Origin: Rhynochetos jubatus
Taxonomy: Eukaryota > Chordata > Aves > Eurypygiformes > Rhynochetidae
Assembly (NCBI GenBank): GCA_027574665.1
Contig: CM050651.1
Span: 10,293,501-10,357,500 of the forward strand
Reading direction: 5' to 3'
DNA length: 64,000 nucleotides
Part shown: piece after piece, positions 36,266 through 48,200 of the stretch
How positions within the stretch are numbered: position 1 is the stretch's first letter
How the letters are laid out: each line of letters starts with the position of its first letter
The notes under the pieces: generated by a model
Told to the model about the DNA's origin: nothing
Database searches by the model: none
What the model saw: only the letters and a program-made list of their open reading frames with translations
Program-made: the position numbers and the translations under genes

Positions 36266-39200
36266 GCTGAGTGTCCATAACGTGCTAGTCTGCTTAGCAC
36301 TTCCATAAAAGGGGATAAAAAATAAATATAGTCTCTTTGATTTTATTTACTGGTGTGATAGGCCAGTATGCGTTGGTCAGGGCATGAAGTCTCCAGTAGC
36401 AGTAAGACGTCATGGAATAGCCAGTCCGTTTAGAATACTGCTTGGCACTGTTGCCTCCTAACTTGTCCTAGCTCTGTTTTTTGTACTCCCCCAGCTGTCT
36501 TTCCATCCTTTTGTCTGTGCGAGACATTGGGTGACGGGGACCAGAGTCAGGTGTTTCAGACATTGCACCAGTCCCTAAAATGCAGAGGGGAAATGGAAGC
36601 ATCGAAACCTCCCACACCTACAGTCTAAAGTACCTTTCTGCTTCTCTGTTAACACATGATTTCTTGATTATTTTTTTTCCCTCTCACTCTCTGCCTATCT
36701 CACATCTTCTGTGGTCTGTGAGCATTCTGTGTAGGTGAGTGTTCATTAGAAGGCACTGCCTGATTGGCTTAACTGATCTTTTTCAGGAGGTATATATACT
36801 TGTCATAGAAACAAAATGCGTCTCTTATACCCTATAATGTTTGAAAAGGAGATCATGAAGAATGGCAAAAATTTAAAACAGGGGAAAGTAATAAATATCA
36901 AAGTAAGACACCAGCAGTCAAATAATATCTGGGGGGAAAAAAGTTGTAATGTGCCTTCAAAATGCTCTTAATCCTCACTGTAGTGTGAACTTAGTCCTAA
37001 AGCACTCGTGTGTTCTCTGCCCTCTGGTACACAGCTTATGGCACAGCATTCAGAGGAGTAGAAACTATTACAAAGGTCACCAGGAAAAATAAAGCTACTG
37101 CTGCTACTGCCTGAATGTTACCCATCCACACATCTACCTGCTGCCATCCAAACCTGTGTTTATACTGCTATTCCTTTGAGGGTAAACACAGAGGAGTCAC
37201 ATCTAACTCCAGTAATATACGTCCAAATCACAGTGCTCTGTATCTAAATCTGCCAGGGTAAATAGCAGCTTCTTAAAACGCAGGAAGAAATGCCTAATGG
37301 TCTGTTCCTTTGGGAAACCTTCATGTCAGTTTTGAAATAGTATCTACCTGAAGTTCACAATCTTTACGGCTACCAAAATAACAACAATCATCTCTTCATT
37401 ACCCCTGGATGGATTTTCTGGTTTGTTGATGATCCAGATCACAAGTACAGCACTCTCCAATCTGACCTCTACAAACCTAGGAGAGTTGGAGGAGCACAAA
37501 TATGTGTCTGGGGTCCTGGGCCTTCATTTCTCATATGAGATCAAGTCTGGCTAGATGAGGAGCAAACTCAGATGCAGCATTAGCATGATTATATAGCTTC
37601 TGAGACTGAGCTGGCACTGCACGCCCAGGCAGCATGGTTTCAGAGCTATTAAGTCCTCTCAGAATTCATTGCACCAGGATATACTGCAGCACAAAAACCA
37701 CCTCAGGTCCGGACACAGAGGCATGTGGTCTGTTTCTTTGTTTGATACGTTGCCTTTTTATTTTACTATCTAGCTTAATGAAAGGTTGCGTGAAACAGCC
37801 ATGTATTTGTCCTATTTGACCAAAATTAAAATTTCACTACCCATAATACCTTCAACCTTTTTAAAAATTAATTTACATGCCAAAGATTTTGCAATACTTG
37901 TACTGAAGAGATACCTGTATATGTAGAAACAAAGGGAGAGAGGGAGATGTCTGATCACCCATCTTCCAGCACTCTCCACACTGTCAAAAGCTCTTTGATC
38001 CTAATCTGTCCAAATATCGTATAGACTTAGCATCCAGTCCACCTATTTTTGGCATTTATTTGGGGATGGAGTTAATTTGGTTTTACGAATGCCTCTCCAC
38101 ATTGATTAGGGGGCCAAGACAGTATCTTGAGCCTCAGCAGAGTCCCAGCTGAGACAACTACCCATATTTCTGCACACTGAAAAGAGGAAGTTCCTGACAG
38201 AAGATGACATTACAAAATCTGATTAATGCCTCTTACTGGTTTTTTGATAACATTTTTTAAAACTAAAGGCTTCAAAATGGTATAGAACTGCTGACACCAG
38301 TTCAGTGCTTGTTAATTTGTGATCGTGTTTTATGGTCCTGCACACTTCTGTGTGAGGTTAAATCCTTGCCCTGCTGATATAAGTGGGATCAGGATTTTAC
38401 CCACTGTGATCAAAGGATTTTTGCTGCCTTTTTGGTCTGTTCTTGATGTTCTTTGAATGGCATTTTTTTCTCAGGGCATTCTTGTTCAGTAGGTAAATTT
38501 ATCCATTTCCACACTGTTATTTTTATTTTATTTTACTACTACATGGAAAATCTCTTGGAGTTTTTAACAGCCAGAGAAAGTAAAGAATAATGGAGAACTC
38601 CACAGAAACAGTGGAGAAAATAGTTTTGAACTTTCACGTAAGATATGAAATTATGTGGATCCATAGTGGGCAATTTCTTGGAAACTAGACAAGTTACCTG
38701 TTTGTTTCTCATCTTTAAAAAAAAAATGTAATCTGAGACTGTTCGTTTCTGCATGTAAGTAACTCACCAGAGAGCTTCAAGTTAAGCTCTGTGTTCCAAA
38801 CTATTTAATAGGCAAGAGATGCACATTTATCTGTAAATAGTAACTGTCATGAACAGAACTGAATATCAGAGTAGCTGAAGAGCACCTGATCAAAAATGTT
38901 ATATACTGTTTATGTTTATAAGCTTTTCTGTTAGAAAAAATGATTAGAAATACCATAGAGTTGAGCATATGGTGATTTTATGCTAAATCTTGTTTTTTAA
39001 AAAAGAATAGTTTTTTTGAGATTAAACCCAAGTACATCCATAACAACAGGAAGTGACTGATTAAAACTAAGATGGTTTAGCAAATTGTTAACAGTATAGA
39101 AAAGTGACAATTGTTTTATAACTGCCATCACCCCCTGAGGTTTCCCATGCTGGGAAAAGATATCAGTGCATCTATTATTCGGATCCTCAGTGTTGTAAAG

Positions 39201-42200
39201 CTTCTTATTTTCCATTTTTGCCTTGGGCAAATTCTGCTTGTCTAAAGCCTGCTTAAGATTATTGCTTACAACATGCAAAATTATTTTTCCAGCAATTAGC
39301 ATATCTTTCCGTAGGTTTCTTTATTTATAGGGAAAAATAACTCATGAACCTCTGCACTATTTAAACAAAATTATATTCAAGTTTTTATTTATTTTAAAGA
39401 TGAAAATAGAGCTATGTGTTATTAATAGCTAGGGGTTTATCGACACCTTCTTTTCTATATGGAAGTCACTTATATGGTAACCTTCCAGCTGTATTTGGAC
39501 TGTATCACAGTACAGTATGTTCTCCTAGTTGTCCATTAACATCTCTGAGTTAATCATTACCTTTCTTTCTCCAGGAAAAAAAAACAAAACAAAACCATAA
39601 ACATAGTGGTGCATGCACACAAACACTCCTGAGGTCATTTTGTTTTGAATATAAAATGCTTGAGTCATTTTTTTAACATTGAAAATGTGTGGACACTGAA
39701 CAAATTACAGGATATTGGGCACTGTTTCTCACTCAGCAGCAACACAAGACTTTTTTTTTTTTTTTAATCCAGTAATATGTCCAGTGAACAATGTAAAAGC
39801 ACTAATCTTCAGTCTGAGGAAAACCGGATACTGGCCTGGAAACATCCACCTTTCTTTCTGATCTTAAAATTACTCATTACACCAAATATTTATTCCACCA
39901 GACACACATTATGGAACTGGGCAGCCTGCCACCCTGTAGGCATTTTAAATTCTCTTACATGTTGATGAATACACCACAAAGTCTAGGGCATTTCCAGAAA
40001 CCCCCAGTACATCCTCTGGAGAGTAAAACCTCATACAAAACCATTGACTGTGCCTGTGTAGTGAGATTTTTAATCTGTTGCAAATTACTGAAATCAAGGG
40101 AGTTACCTTGAGCTGTGAATCTGTTTTATGCTTGCTTTCTTTACAACGTATCGAAGGACTTACCAAAGAAAAATGAAAATGTAGCCATGAAAAGTAGTAA
40201 TACTGAATCTCTTCTATCCTTGTAAACCCTTGGTAGAGCAAAGCTATTAAAATGCTGTTGCCAAGTTTTACATGCATCAATCATTTTTCTTGTACTGGGG
40301 GCAAAATCCTGCTTGCTTTAGACATGCAAGAACTGCTTTGTGATTCATTTCATGTAACTAGGGAAAATTTGATCTCGCCTCTTACAGATAGATTGTACAT
40401 GCTGTCCTTATTTTCTTAAGAGCTATTCACCCAAGAAACCTGATTAGTGCAGAGGCTGGGTTCACAATTTGTTCTTGATACCTTCTTTAAACAGTGTGTT
40501 TTTCGTAAGAATGAACTGCAGGAGAATACAGCAGTGCAGCCTTTATGAAGAAACCTACAGGAACTAAACAGAGGTTTACATGCATGTAAGGTAGACAAGT
40601 GATTGTAGTAAGGAGATACTGGCTGCAGGGTTTTACGGTGGGGATAAAAATGTTCAAATTAAACCTGCTCTGACCATATTACTTTACCTGGGTAGATTGT
40701 GCTTCCTTGCATTTCCTTCCTCTGGCTTAGTCAGTATGAAAGTGAATTTCTAGTGATTTGAACAAGTTGCCATTTGACCTGATGTTGATTTAAGCTTCTA
40801 GAACCTCATATCAGCACGAGGTCACTGACAGGCACAGTCAGTGGATCTAAAAATGGTGCAGAAAAAAAGAGATTAGGTTTTACTTGGGTTCAGATTATTT
40901 AAACAAACAGACAAGAATTTAGGGAAAACAAAATTGTGTTTCTCATCTAATTGGTCAAATCACTTTATTAAATGATACAATTTACGTCTCTGGCATGCAC
41001 TCTCAAATAAAGTGTCCAAGAAGTCTTCGGAAGTGAAAAGCCTTTTACAAAGATAATACAGTCTTTTGCTACTAGGCAGAAATGCAATGTGAATAGACAT
41101 TTGGTTGAGTTAAAGCAAACCAAAGTGAAAACAAATTATGAACAAGAGCTGTGAACATCATCATCTAACATAACTAAAAAACCTAAATTTTCAGTTATAT
41201 CATCTATTCAAATACTCTGCATATTAACAGAGACTCCTTTGAGAGTGAACACAAAATCAACATATTTAAAATACCAAAGAGAATTTTTCCTCACACTTCC
41301 TGCGCAGATCTGTGCATTCAAAAACCAATGTAAGAAATACTTGCATTAATATATTCAGAACACACGCACAACAGTCACGAGTATTTGATCGAAAGATGCT
41401 TTGCTAGTGGAGAGTGGGTGAAGAGCAGAAAGTGAAAAATGCCATGTGGTTCTTCACAAAGCTCTGTATGCATTAATATTTAATCTAGTAGTCTGGGCTT
41501 GCTGCTTCCATTGAAACCAGTACATTGTCTCAGTCTGGTTTTAGCCTGATTTCCTTTGTAAACAAGGCAGTGTGATCTGTCTGTGTGCCTGTGTGAATGT
41601 GGGTCCTCCCATTAATACCTTTGGAAATGTTTATTTGTTTCATTTCTCTGTGGCAGTGCAATAGATCCCAGAGACAATCCATTGCCCACAGACTCTGTAA
41701 AAAGAGGCGGCTGGGTGGAGGACAGATATGCTTGCCAGTGTTGCTATTGAGGGAAATGCTGCAGCGTGAACTCATTCCTTATTAGATATGAGAGAATCCA
41801 TGTGGGAAAGAGAGCTAGTAAATCCTCATCAGGAGGAAGAAAAATCTCTAGTAGATTATGTTGAACACCCAAGTTAATCTATGATAAATATGAAGCCACA
41901 GGAAACTCAGTGTCAGTAATTCTTACGCTCACAGAATTACTTAGTAATGAATTCCTTCTTGTGAATAGAAGAAAAATTATAGGGCTACACTTGGTTTTTC
42001 TTGGGACGTTGACAGAAAGTCAGTCATTCTGTCTGAAACTCTGATTCGGCCATTCTTATGTTTGCTGTATATTGGGGGAGGGGACGTTAGAGCTTGATCC
42101 TAGATTGTGTTTTTCTGTACTATGTCATCACAGCATTAAATCCTTTTTAATGTCACTTTGTATCATAAGTTCTCTGTAATATCAAAATTTAAAAATACTT

Positions 42201-42516
42201 TTGGTTATTTTTAGTTGCATGTACCTTAAAATTAAGCACACATTTCCTTCTGGTAGATGTATGACCTTAGAATTCACAACCTTAGTTTCAGCGAGAATTC
42301 AAAAGTTAGGCATCCGATTCTGAGAATTAAAATAACCGTATTGGGTAAAACTATGCCTTACTGCAAACTCTTAATTAATCTGGTTTCTACTTTAACAATG
42401 CAAAGGATACATGGAATGATTTTTTTACGGTAATATGCACCACAGTTCAGCAAAATATGTAGGCATCATCTAATTTTCAGAATGTAGGCCTTCTGTGAAA
42501 TACACATGCACTGGTA

Positions 42517-44643
42517 TTTATTGAATAGTTAAGGTCTTGATGACTTTGAATTATAAATTTCATTGAATTTCACTGAAATTAAGTGAAAACTTGACGTGTG
42601 ATTCCAGGGAGATAGGCCTGGATCCAAAGACGAGCCCTTAGGGCTAATGGGACTACCATAGTCCCACTGATGTCAGGCATGGTAAAAGGGGACATTATGG
42701 GACTCCGCAGAGAAAAATGTATTTTTGCCTGGGTGGCAGGAAAATTTACTCTGATCATGTGTGTGTGTGACTCTGAGGTGAAAAGCTAATTTTCAGGCAT
42801 ATCATGGCTGCCTTGCTCATGTAATTTTTCTAAATCATATTTTCTTTGCAAATTCGTAATTTGTGAAATAAATTTGTAAGGTTATATAGTGGTGTGATCC
42901 TAGTTTAAAGGTTTACAATTCCCATGTCTTCATTTCCTGCTTGGTCTAAAGGATCAGTAGATTGCAGGGAGACTTCTGTGTGACTAGAGAATTACTGCCA
43001 ACTTAAACTCATTAAGAGTATCTTTTTCATGTAATTATGTGCTCTTATGGGAAGTTCCAGCTCAATTGAGCCTGAGTTTAATTTTCCTCTTTCCTTTATA
43101 CCAATTATGTTTTATAATCACTATAATGGAAAACGCTTTGCAGAATGGTGTGTTTTGCAATATATTCTTTCTTACTGCGGGTATGTTTTAGTCCTTTCTA
43201 ATCTAACCACTTTACTCACAGTTGACCACCTTATTGAAACTAAGGTCAGTTAACAGTGCTTCTGCAGTAGTTTTAGTTGACTGTGCTGGACAGATCCTTG
43301 AATGCCCCACAAAATGAGGAGGATATAGAGCATTTTGTAAAACTTGGGATATTCATTTAATGCTTTAACAACATCTAAGCTACCCAATAAGCTTGGAATA
43401 CATATATTTTTAGCCACATATTTCTATTGTTTAAATAAGCTGTAAATGCAAGATATGTATCACCACCAAAATTATTTACCATCTCTTGAGATCCATCAAG
43501 ACAGCTTAATTGTAACCAACTGTCCGAATACTTGCTACTTGTACTAGACTCATTCTGTGTAACACATGTCATGAACCCTCTTTCACGTACCAGTTTCTAT
43601 GCAGAACAGGTATTGTTCTTGATAAACAACCTATCTGTGTCTTCCGAACTGAGAATACAAACCAAAAGCTTTCTAAACACTGAGCTACCTAGATACTGAG
43701 AATAACTGTCCAGCCAGCCAGATTACCAGACGCTGTAGCAGTAAATGTTCAGCAAGTAGAACATTTCACAGAGAAATAAAGGCTCTTCAGCTGCTGACTT
43801 ATTACAAAATTAACTTGCAATCCAGTTTAAATACACTCTGAGTACTTTCCTCATCCTTTTTGTTGTTCAGGTATCATGGTACTGAGCTCTATTAATAACA
43901 CCCTTCTTCCTGCTGTGTTCAGATTATTCAATTACTTACAATAGGTAAAACTTCATCGAAACTGTCTTGTAATCTATTTGAAATAGATGACTGCATAGGA
44001 TTGCATACATCTACATGTTGTAGGGATTCAGGTACCATGTCCACAGATGTATTTTCACTGTTGCCATAGTAAAACTATTCCTTGATTTACTTTGTTAGCT
44101 CTTTTAAAAAAATGCAGTGAAGAAAACATATGGCAAATAAGCCAGTGCTTCGAAGTATTCCACTTCCATTGGAACTTTCCCAAGTCTGGCTATATCTAGT
44201 ACCTTGGAACTCAGATGTCAAACACACCCAGAAAACCACCTACAAGAGCCTGTAAAATACTTTTTGCCCTTAAAATGCCCTTATTTTACTTTTTTTTTTT
44301 TTTCACATTAACTTAACTGCAAGCACTTGTATTGTCTCAGTCTACATCCTTTCTAGATTTTTGTATCGAGCACATTGGTTATCCCACTTTCATCCCACCC
44401 CCACCCCAACAAATGCATATTTTTGCCTTTTGAGGAATCAAACAATCTTAGGTTGAGTGTACAACTGAGTGTTCTAGAGGCTGCTAGCTCTGCAGTCATG
44501 TTGAAGCTGTGCTGCATTCAATTTTGCCTCCTCATTTCTTTAGTTCAGAGATGGTCAGGCCAGCAAGAAACCTTCCTTCTCCAACTCAAATCTAAGGCTT
44601 GTGAAGCTGGAAGAAGGGAGAGTAAGCCAGGCCCTCCAGCAGC
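42517..44643 (-). other. SYNPO2: Probable 3' UTR of long SYNPO2 (end uncertain)
   Basis: Sequence after the long-isoform stop. The first canonical AATAAA I found on the minus strand is at 42522-42517 (plus strand TTTATT), which would give a UTR of about 2.1 kb. Further hexamers lie lower, near 41628 and 40963, so the true end is not fixed. Two tight hairpins at 42633-42666 fall just before this signal in transcript order. Confidence 0.35.
42633..42666. repeat. Two adjacent perfect hairpins
   Basis: AGCCC-TTA-GGGCT (42633-42645) is followed two bases later by TGGGACTA-CCA-TAGTCCCA (42648-42666). The sequence then continues CTGATGTCAGGCA, which recalls the TCCCATTGACTTCAATGGGA motif common in ancient amniote repeats. 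It may be a remnant of such an element. Confidence 0.6.
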
Positions 44644-45210
44644 TCATATTGGACGCCTCCATCCCCTTGGCTGTGGATTGTGATTTGAATCAGCTGTTGA
44701 CAAGCAGTAGTCAGACCTGGAATCCATGGACATTATATCAGGATCTGTTCTGGAGCGTTGACTGCAGTAAGCATACTGCAGCTGAGAGCCAGCCTGCGTG
44801 GTGGCACTTGGGGCGGACAGGGAGCTTTTGGGTGGTGACACAACACCTGGTTGCTTCCCTCCTGTGACGGCTACACTACCACTGGGGGCTGGAGGCTCAT
44901 AAGAAACCTTTTGTTTCCATTCATGTGGTGGCTCAGGAAGCGTTTTCCTGCGAGCAGCTGATACTACGTTAGCGGCAATGGATTCCTGCATACTTTGGGG
45001 CGCAAAAGCTTCATCCACTAGGCCAAGAGGGGATCTTGCTGCTGCTTCCCAGGGAGTCAGTCTCTTGCCAGGCCTATCGGCTGCTGTGTCTGGCTTGCTG
45101 AAGTAATCAGGGGCAGGCTGAAATATAAGAGGAGAAGTGGGAGACATGGCTGGAGAAATGAATGAAGAAGGTCTCCCAGGAAGTGATAATGAGCGTCCAC
45201 TGCTTCTTTC
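44644..45210 (-). CDS. SYNPO2: SYNPO2 terminal exon of the long isoform, 188 codons and stop
   Basis: The acceptor is TTATTTTTCTAG with the exon starting at 45210 in phase 0. The frame begins ERSSGRSLSLPGRPSSFISP, continues PTSPLIFQPAPDYFSKP, then PGKRLTPWEAAARSPLGLVD, AFAPQSMQESIAANVV and RRKTLPEPPHEW, and stops with TGA at 44646-44644. This is the alternative C-terminus of long synaptopodin-2 isoforms, shared in part with SYNPO2L and synaptopodin (TPWEAAARSPLGLVD block). It joins in phase to the internal donor of the large exon at 60719. The Met at 45147 is internal and not a start. Confidence 0.93.
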   Translation of the reverse strand, partial: ERSSGRSLSLPGRPSSFISPAMSPTSPLIFQPAPDYFSKPDTAADRPGKRLTPWEAAARSPLGLVDEAFAPQSMQESIAANVVSAARRKTLPEPPHEWKQKVSYEPPAPSGSVAVTGGKQPGVVSPPKSSLSAPSATTQAGSQLQYAYCSQRSRTDPDIMSMDSRSDYCLSTADSNHNPQPRGWRRPI

Positions 45211-48200
45211 CTAGAAAAATAAAATACCAAATATAGTTACAGTTATTAAACAACAATAAAGGAAGCCCCTTCGCTTTGCTTCCAAACTGGAACAGACCCT
45301 GAAAGCACATGACATCCTGGCAATCCCTTTTTATGTCTATGAGTACTTTTTAATACTTCAGTTTAGTGGAAAGAGAGGAGATATTATAAAGGAGGCAGAG
45401 AAAGAAGCAGGAACAAAGGCAGAGCAAATTGAATTTTTGAGGAAAGTAAATATGCCAAAGACAGGCTTTTATTGAAAAGGTACAATTATGTTAGCAACTG
45501 TGCAGCTTTTCCACTACTTAGCTAGTGTGCCTTGTTCTGAAAAGACCATTCTTACTAATGAAAAAGGAAGTCTTGTTGTGACAGTTCTGTGTGTGTTTAC
45601 AAGATTGTTTTTAACATGCAGGCACAGTCTAATTTATTTGAGCCTAACAGGCTCTGGCTAGGACATCTGTCTGAGAACATATCTTTGGCAATCTCCTTTT
45701 GAGAAAGGCATTTCTTTAAAATTATTAGGCTTATCCCAGTTTTCACTTTTCAGGGCACAAAAATGAACACAAAAAATTAAAGACATTAATTCAGTCATTC
45801 ACTTAATATCCTTACATGACGCTACTTAACCTGGCTTCTTTAAAAGGCAATGCCCTCAAAATTTCAGTACATTCCGACCCATTTATAGGAGCAATCCATT
45901 CATATTTGACAAATCCTAATCTTCTTAGCAATGCAGCACTTTGAAACAGAAACTGTGTTCATGAGAAGGATCTGCTGCAACAGTCATTTGGCAGCATATG
46001 AAACAGGTACATCCTTTTCCCCAAGCCAGATGTGGTTTTTGCGTTACACGAACAAATTACATTGTACTTGCCAAGTAGTCTCTATACATGTGGTTCCTAA
46101 ACTCATTGATTTACACCCCTTGATTCATATCCTGAGGTTTAAATGCCTGTAATTCTGAACTCCAGTGTGAAATTCCAGGCTCTTTTGCCAAAGGCTTTGC
46201 TAGAATTTAATTCAAGCAACATTGGCCTGTATTGCTTTTCCTAGCTAGCTTCCAAAACTTAAAATACTGTGGGCATGATCTAGATAACAGCCAATAGGTA
46301 TGTGATCATACAAGGTATAGCTTATCTAACAAAGATTCACATAGAAATGTCATTTTTATAGGCTTTTCTGTCCCACAGTCTTGACACACGTAAGAAACCC
46401 TCTGCTTCACGCAGGCTTTTGCGTTATGTTTTAATATCAGCCTTGTATATGAGAAACTGAGGAAGAGACTAGTGGTTTCATTATTTTGAGTAATTTTGGT
46501 GGTGCTCAGTCTGAATCTCTTAACAAAAGGGTAGAGTGACACACGGAGGTTGTGTAATGAGAGTTTTGGCAAGTTTCACCACTAATGCTTTGTAACAGGA
46601 CTATCTTTTCACCTTTTAGCTATGACCAGCTATTTGCAGTTTGCAGCTTCAGAGAAGAAACTCCCCAACATTATTAATCCTATCCCCACATACTTACAGC
46701 AAATTTTCATGAGGTTCTACTTCTCTCCAGAAAAAAATATTTCATTTTGGGCAACTTAGCTCAGTTAATTTTTAACAATCCTCACTTAAACCTTGAGATG
46801 ATCGAAATGTGGCTGATCAGATCATCACATATGGACAGGTCCCAGCTGAGTGCTCTAAGATGGTAGCATATAAAAAGCAAGAATTACCCAACTGGAAGGT
46901 AAGTGAATAAAAGAAAACAGTAACTTTTTTTCCCATAGGTGAAGTTATATGCTGTCAAGAATGGATTAAAGTTTCTCTGTGTATTCACGTGATGGGAGGG
47001 TTCTCTGTTTTTTTGCCTGGAAAATAAGAGTACAGGTCCTGCTTGGGGCCAATGTGTGCAGACCCTGACAGGCCAGTCAGAATACTTCTTCCTCTAATGT
47101 ACTGCAATTTCTTTCTTCACTGGATCCACAGAAAAGAGCTTATTCAACAAACCTGGTTACTGCATTTTGTTTAAATTGTTGGCAAGAAAAATTTTTAGAA
47201 GGTGCAAAATCAAAGTAAGTATGCAAAATGAGATACAGTTTCTATTAGAAATTAATATCTGATAACCTGAACCATGAAACTAAGAAGATGAGGTTGCACA
47301 GAGAGATGTACATTGGGGATATTGCGTATTTATGTACATTTCTAGGCTTCATCTTACTAGCCATCAACTGAGTGACTTCATTCTGGCAGAAAAAACAGAG
47401 CAGGTTGTCCAGAGAATGCCCCAATGGACAGCTTTGTTAGGCGTCAATTATCTTGTTTGTAGGCTACTCACACTGAGTACAGTGAACACATTCGGTAAGA
47501 TCTGTGTCACTGAAGGTAATCAATGATTCCTTTCTTCTGGATGAGTGTTCAATCCACATCCAAATCACAGCAACAACGTTACTGCTGCAAGATCAAACTG
47601 TCACACTGTGGTACTGTCAGCTGGATCATTCTCATCTGTAGGCAGTTCTTTAGCGTACTGGGGCTTGGTTGGCATTTGTGGACCGATCAAATTCTTCTTT
47701 CCCACTTGGTAGCTTGTATTTAGATACGGTTCTGATGATAGGCTGTTTTTTAACTTTAAAATTCTAAAATGTGAAATTACATAACTATTTCCTCTAGATT
47801 TGGTAAGTAAGGATTAATCTCTCCTTCCATGAATGAAGGGCTGAACAGTGTGTTTTTAACTAAGACTAATCTTTTTGGATTATGAGAGGACAAAATCTGC
47901 AAGGGCAAATAGTGTTCCAGATGATTTACCTGGAAAAAAGGCTGAAATACTTTGTCCATTCCATAAGGGTCTGAAGGAATTTGAGGAAAAAGTTAAGAGA
48001 GAGCCCCACTTACTTACTAATTTCCAAATATGTCTCTCACTGTCTGACTTTTGATGGGGAGGAGGAGTGGACTAATAATTTTTGAAGGGAAGAGGCTATT
48101 GATAGAAGGAGCTGGCTGAATTCCCTACATTTCCCAAAGAGAAAAAGTCAGAGCTGTGCTGAAGGTGGGCAAAGAGGGTTTGAAGACTCCGAAGATCCAA

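Larger units (their letters stand above)
21089..42516. other. Intergenic DNA between MYOZ2 and SYNPO2
   Basis: About 21 kb of AT-rich DNA with no coding exon I recognise. It holds a pyrimidine tract with a 22-base C run (23430-23535), an 11-base tandem repeat (36240-36265), consensus MEF2 sites (35319-35328, 39321-39330) and a slightly GC-richer, CpG-containing patch at about 29620-29960 with a 148-codon open frame. The left boundary is the MYOZ2 promoter. The right boundary depends on the unknown 3' end of long SYNPO2. Confidence 0.7.
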
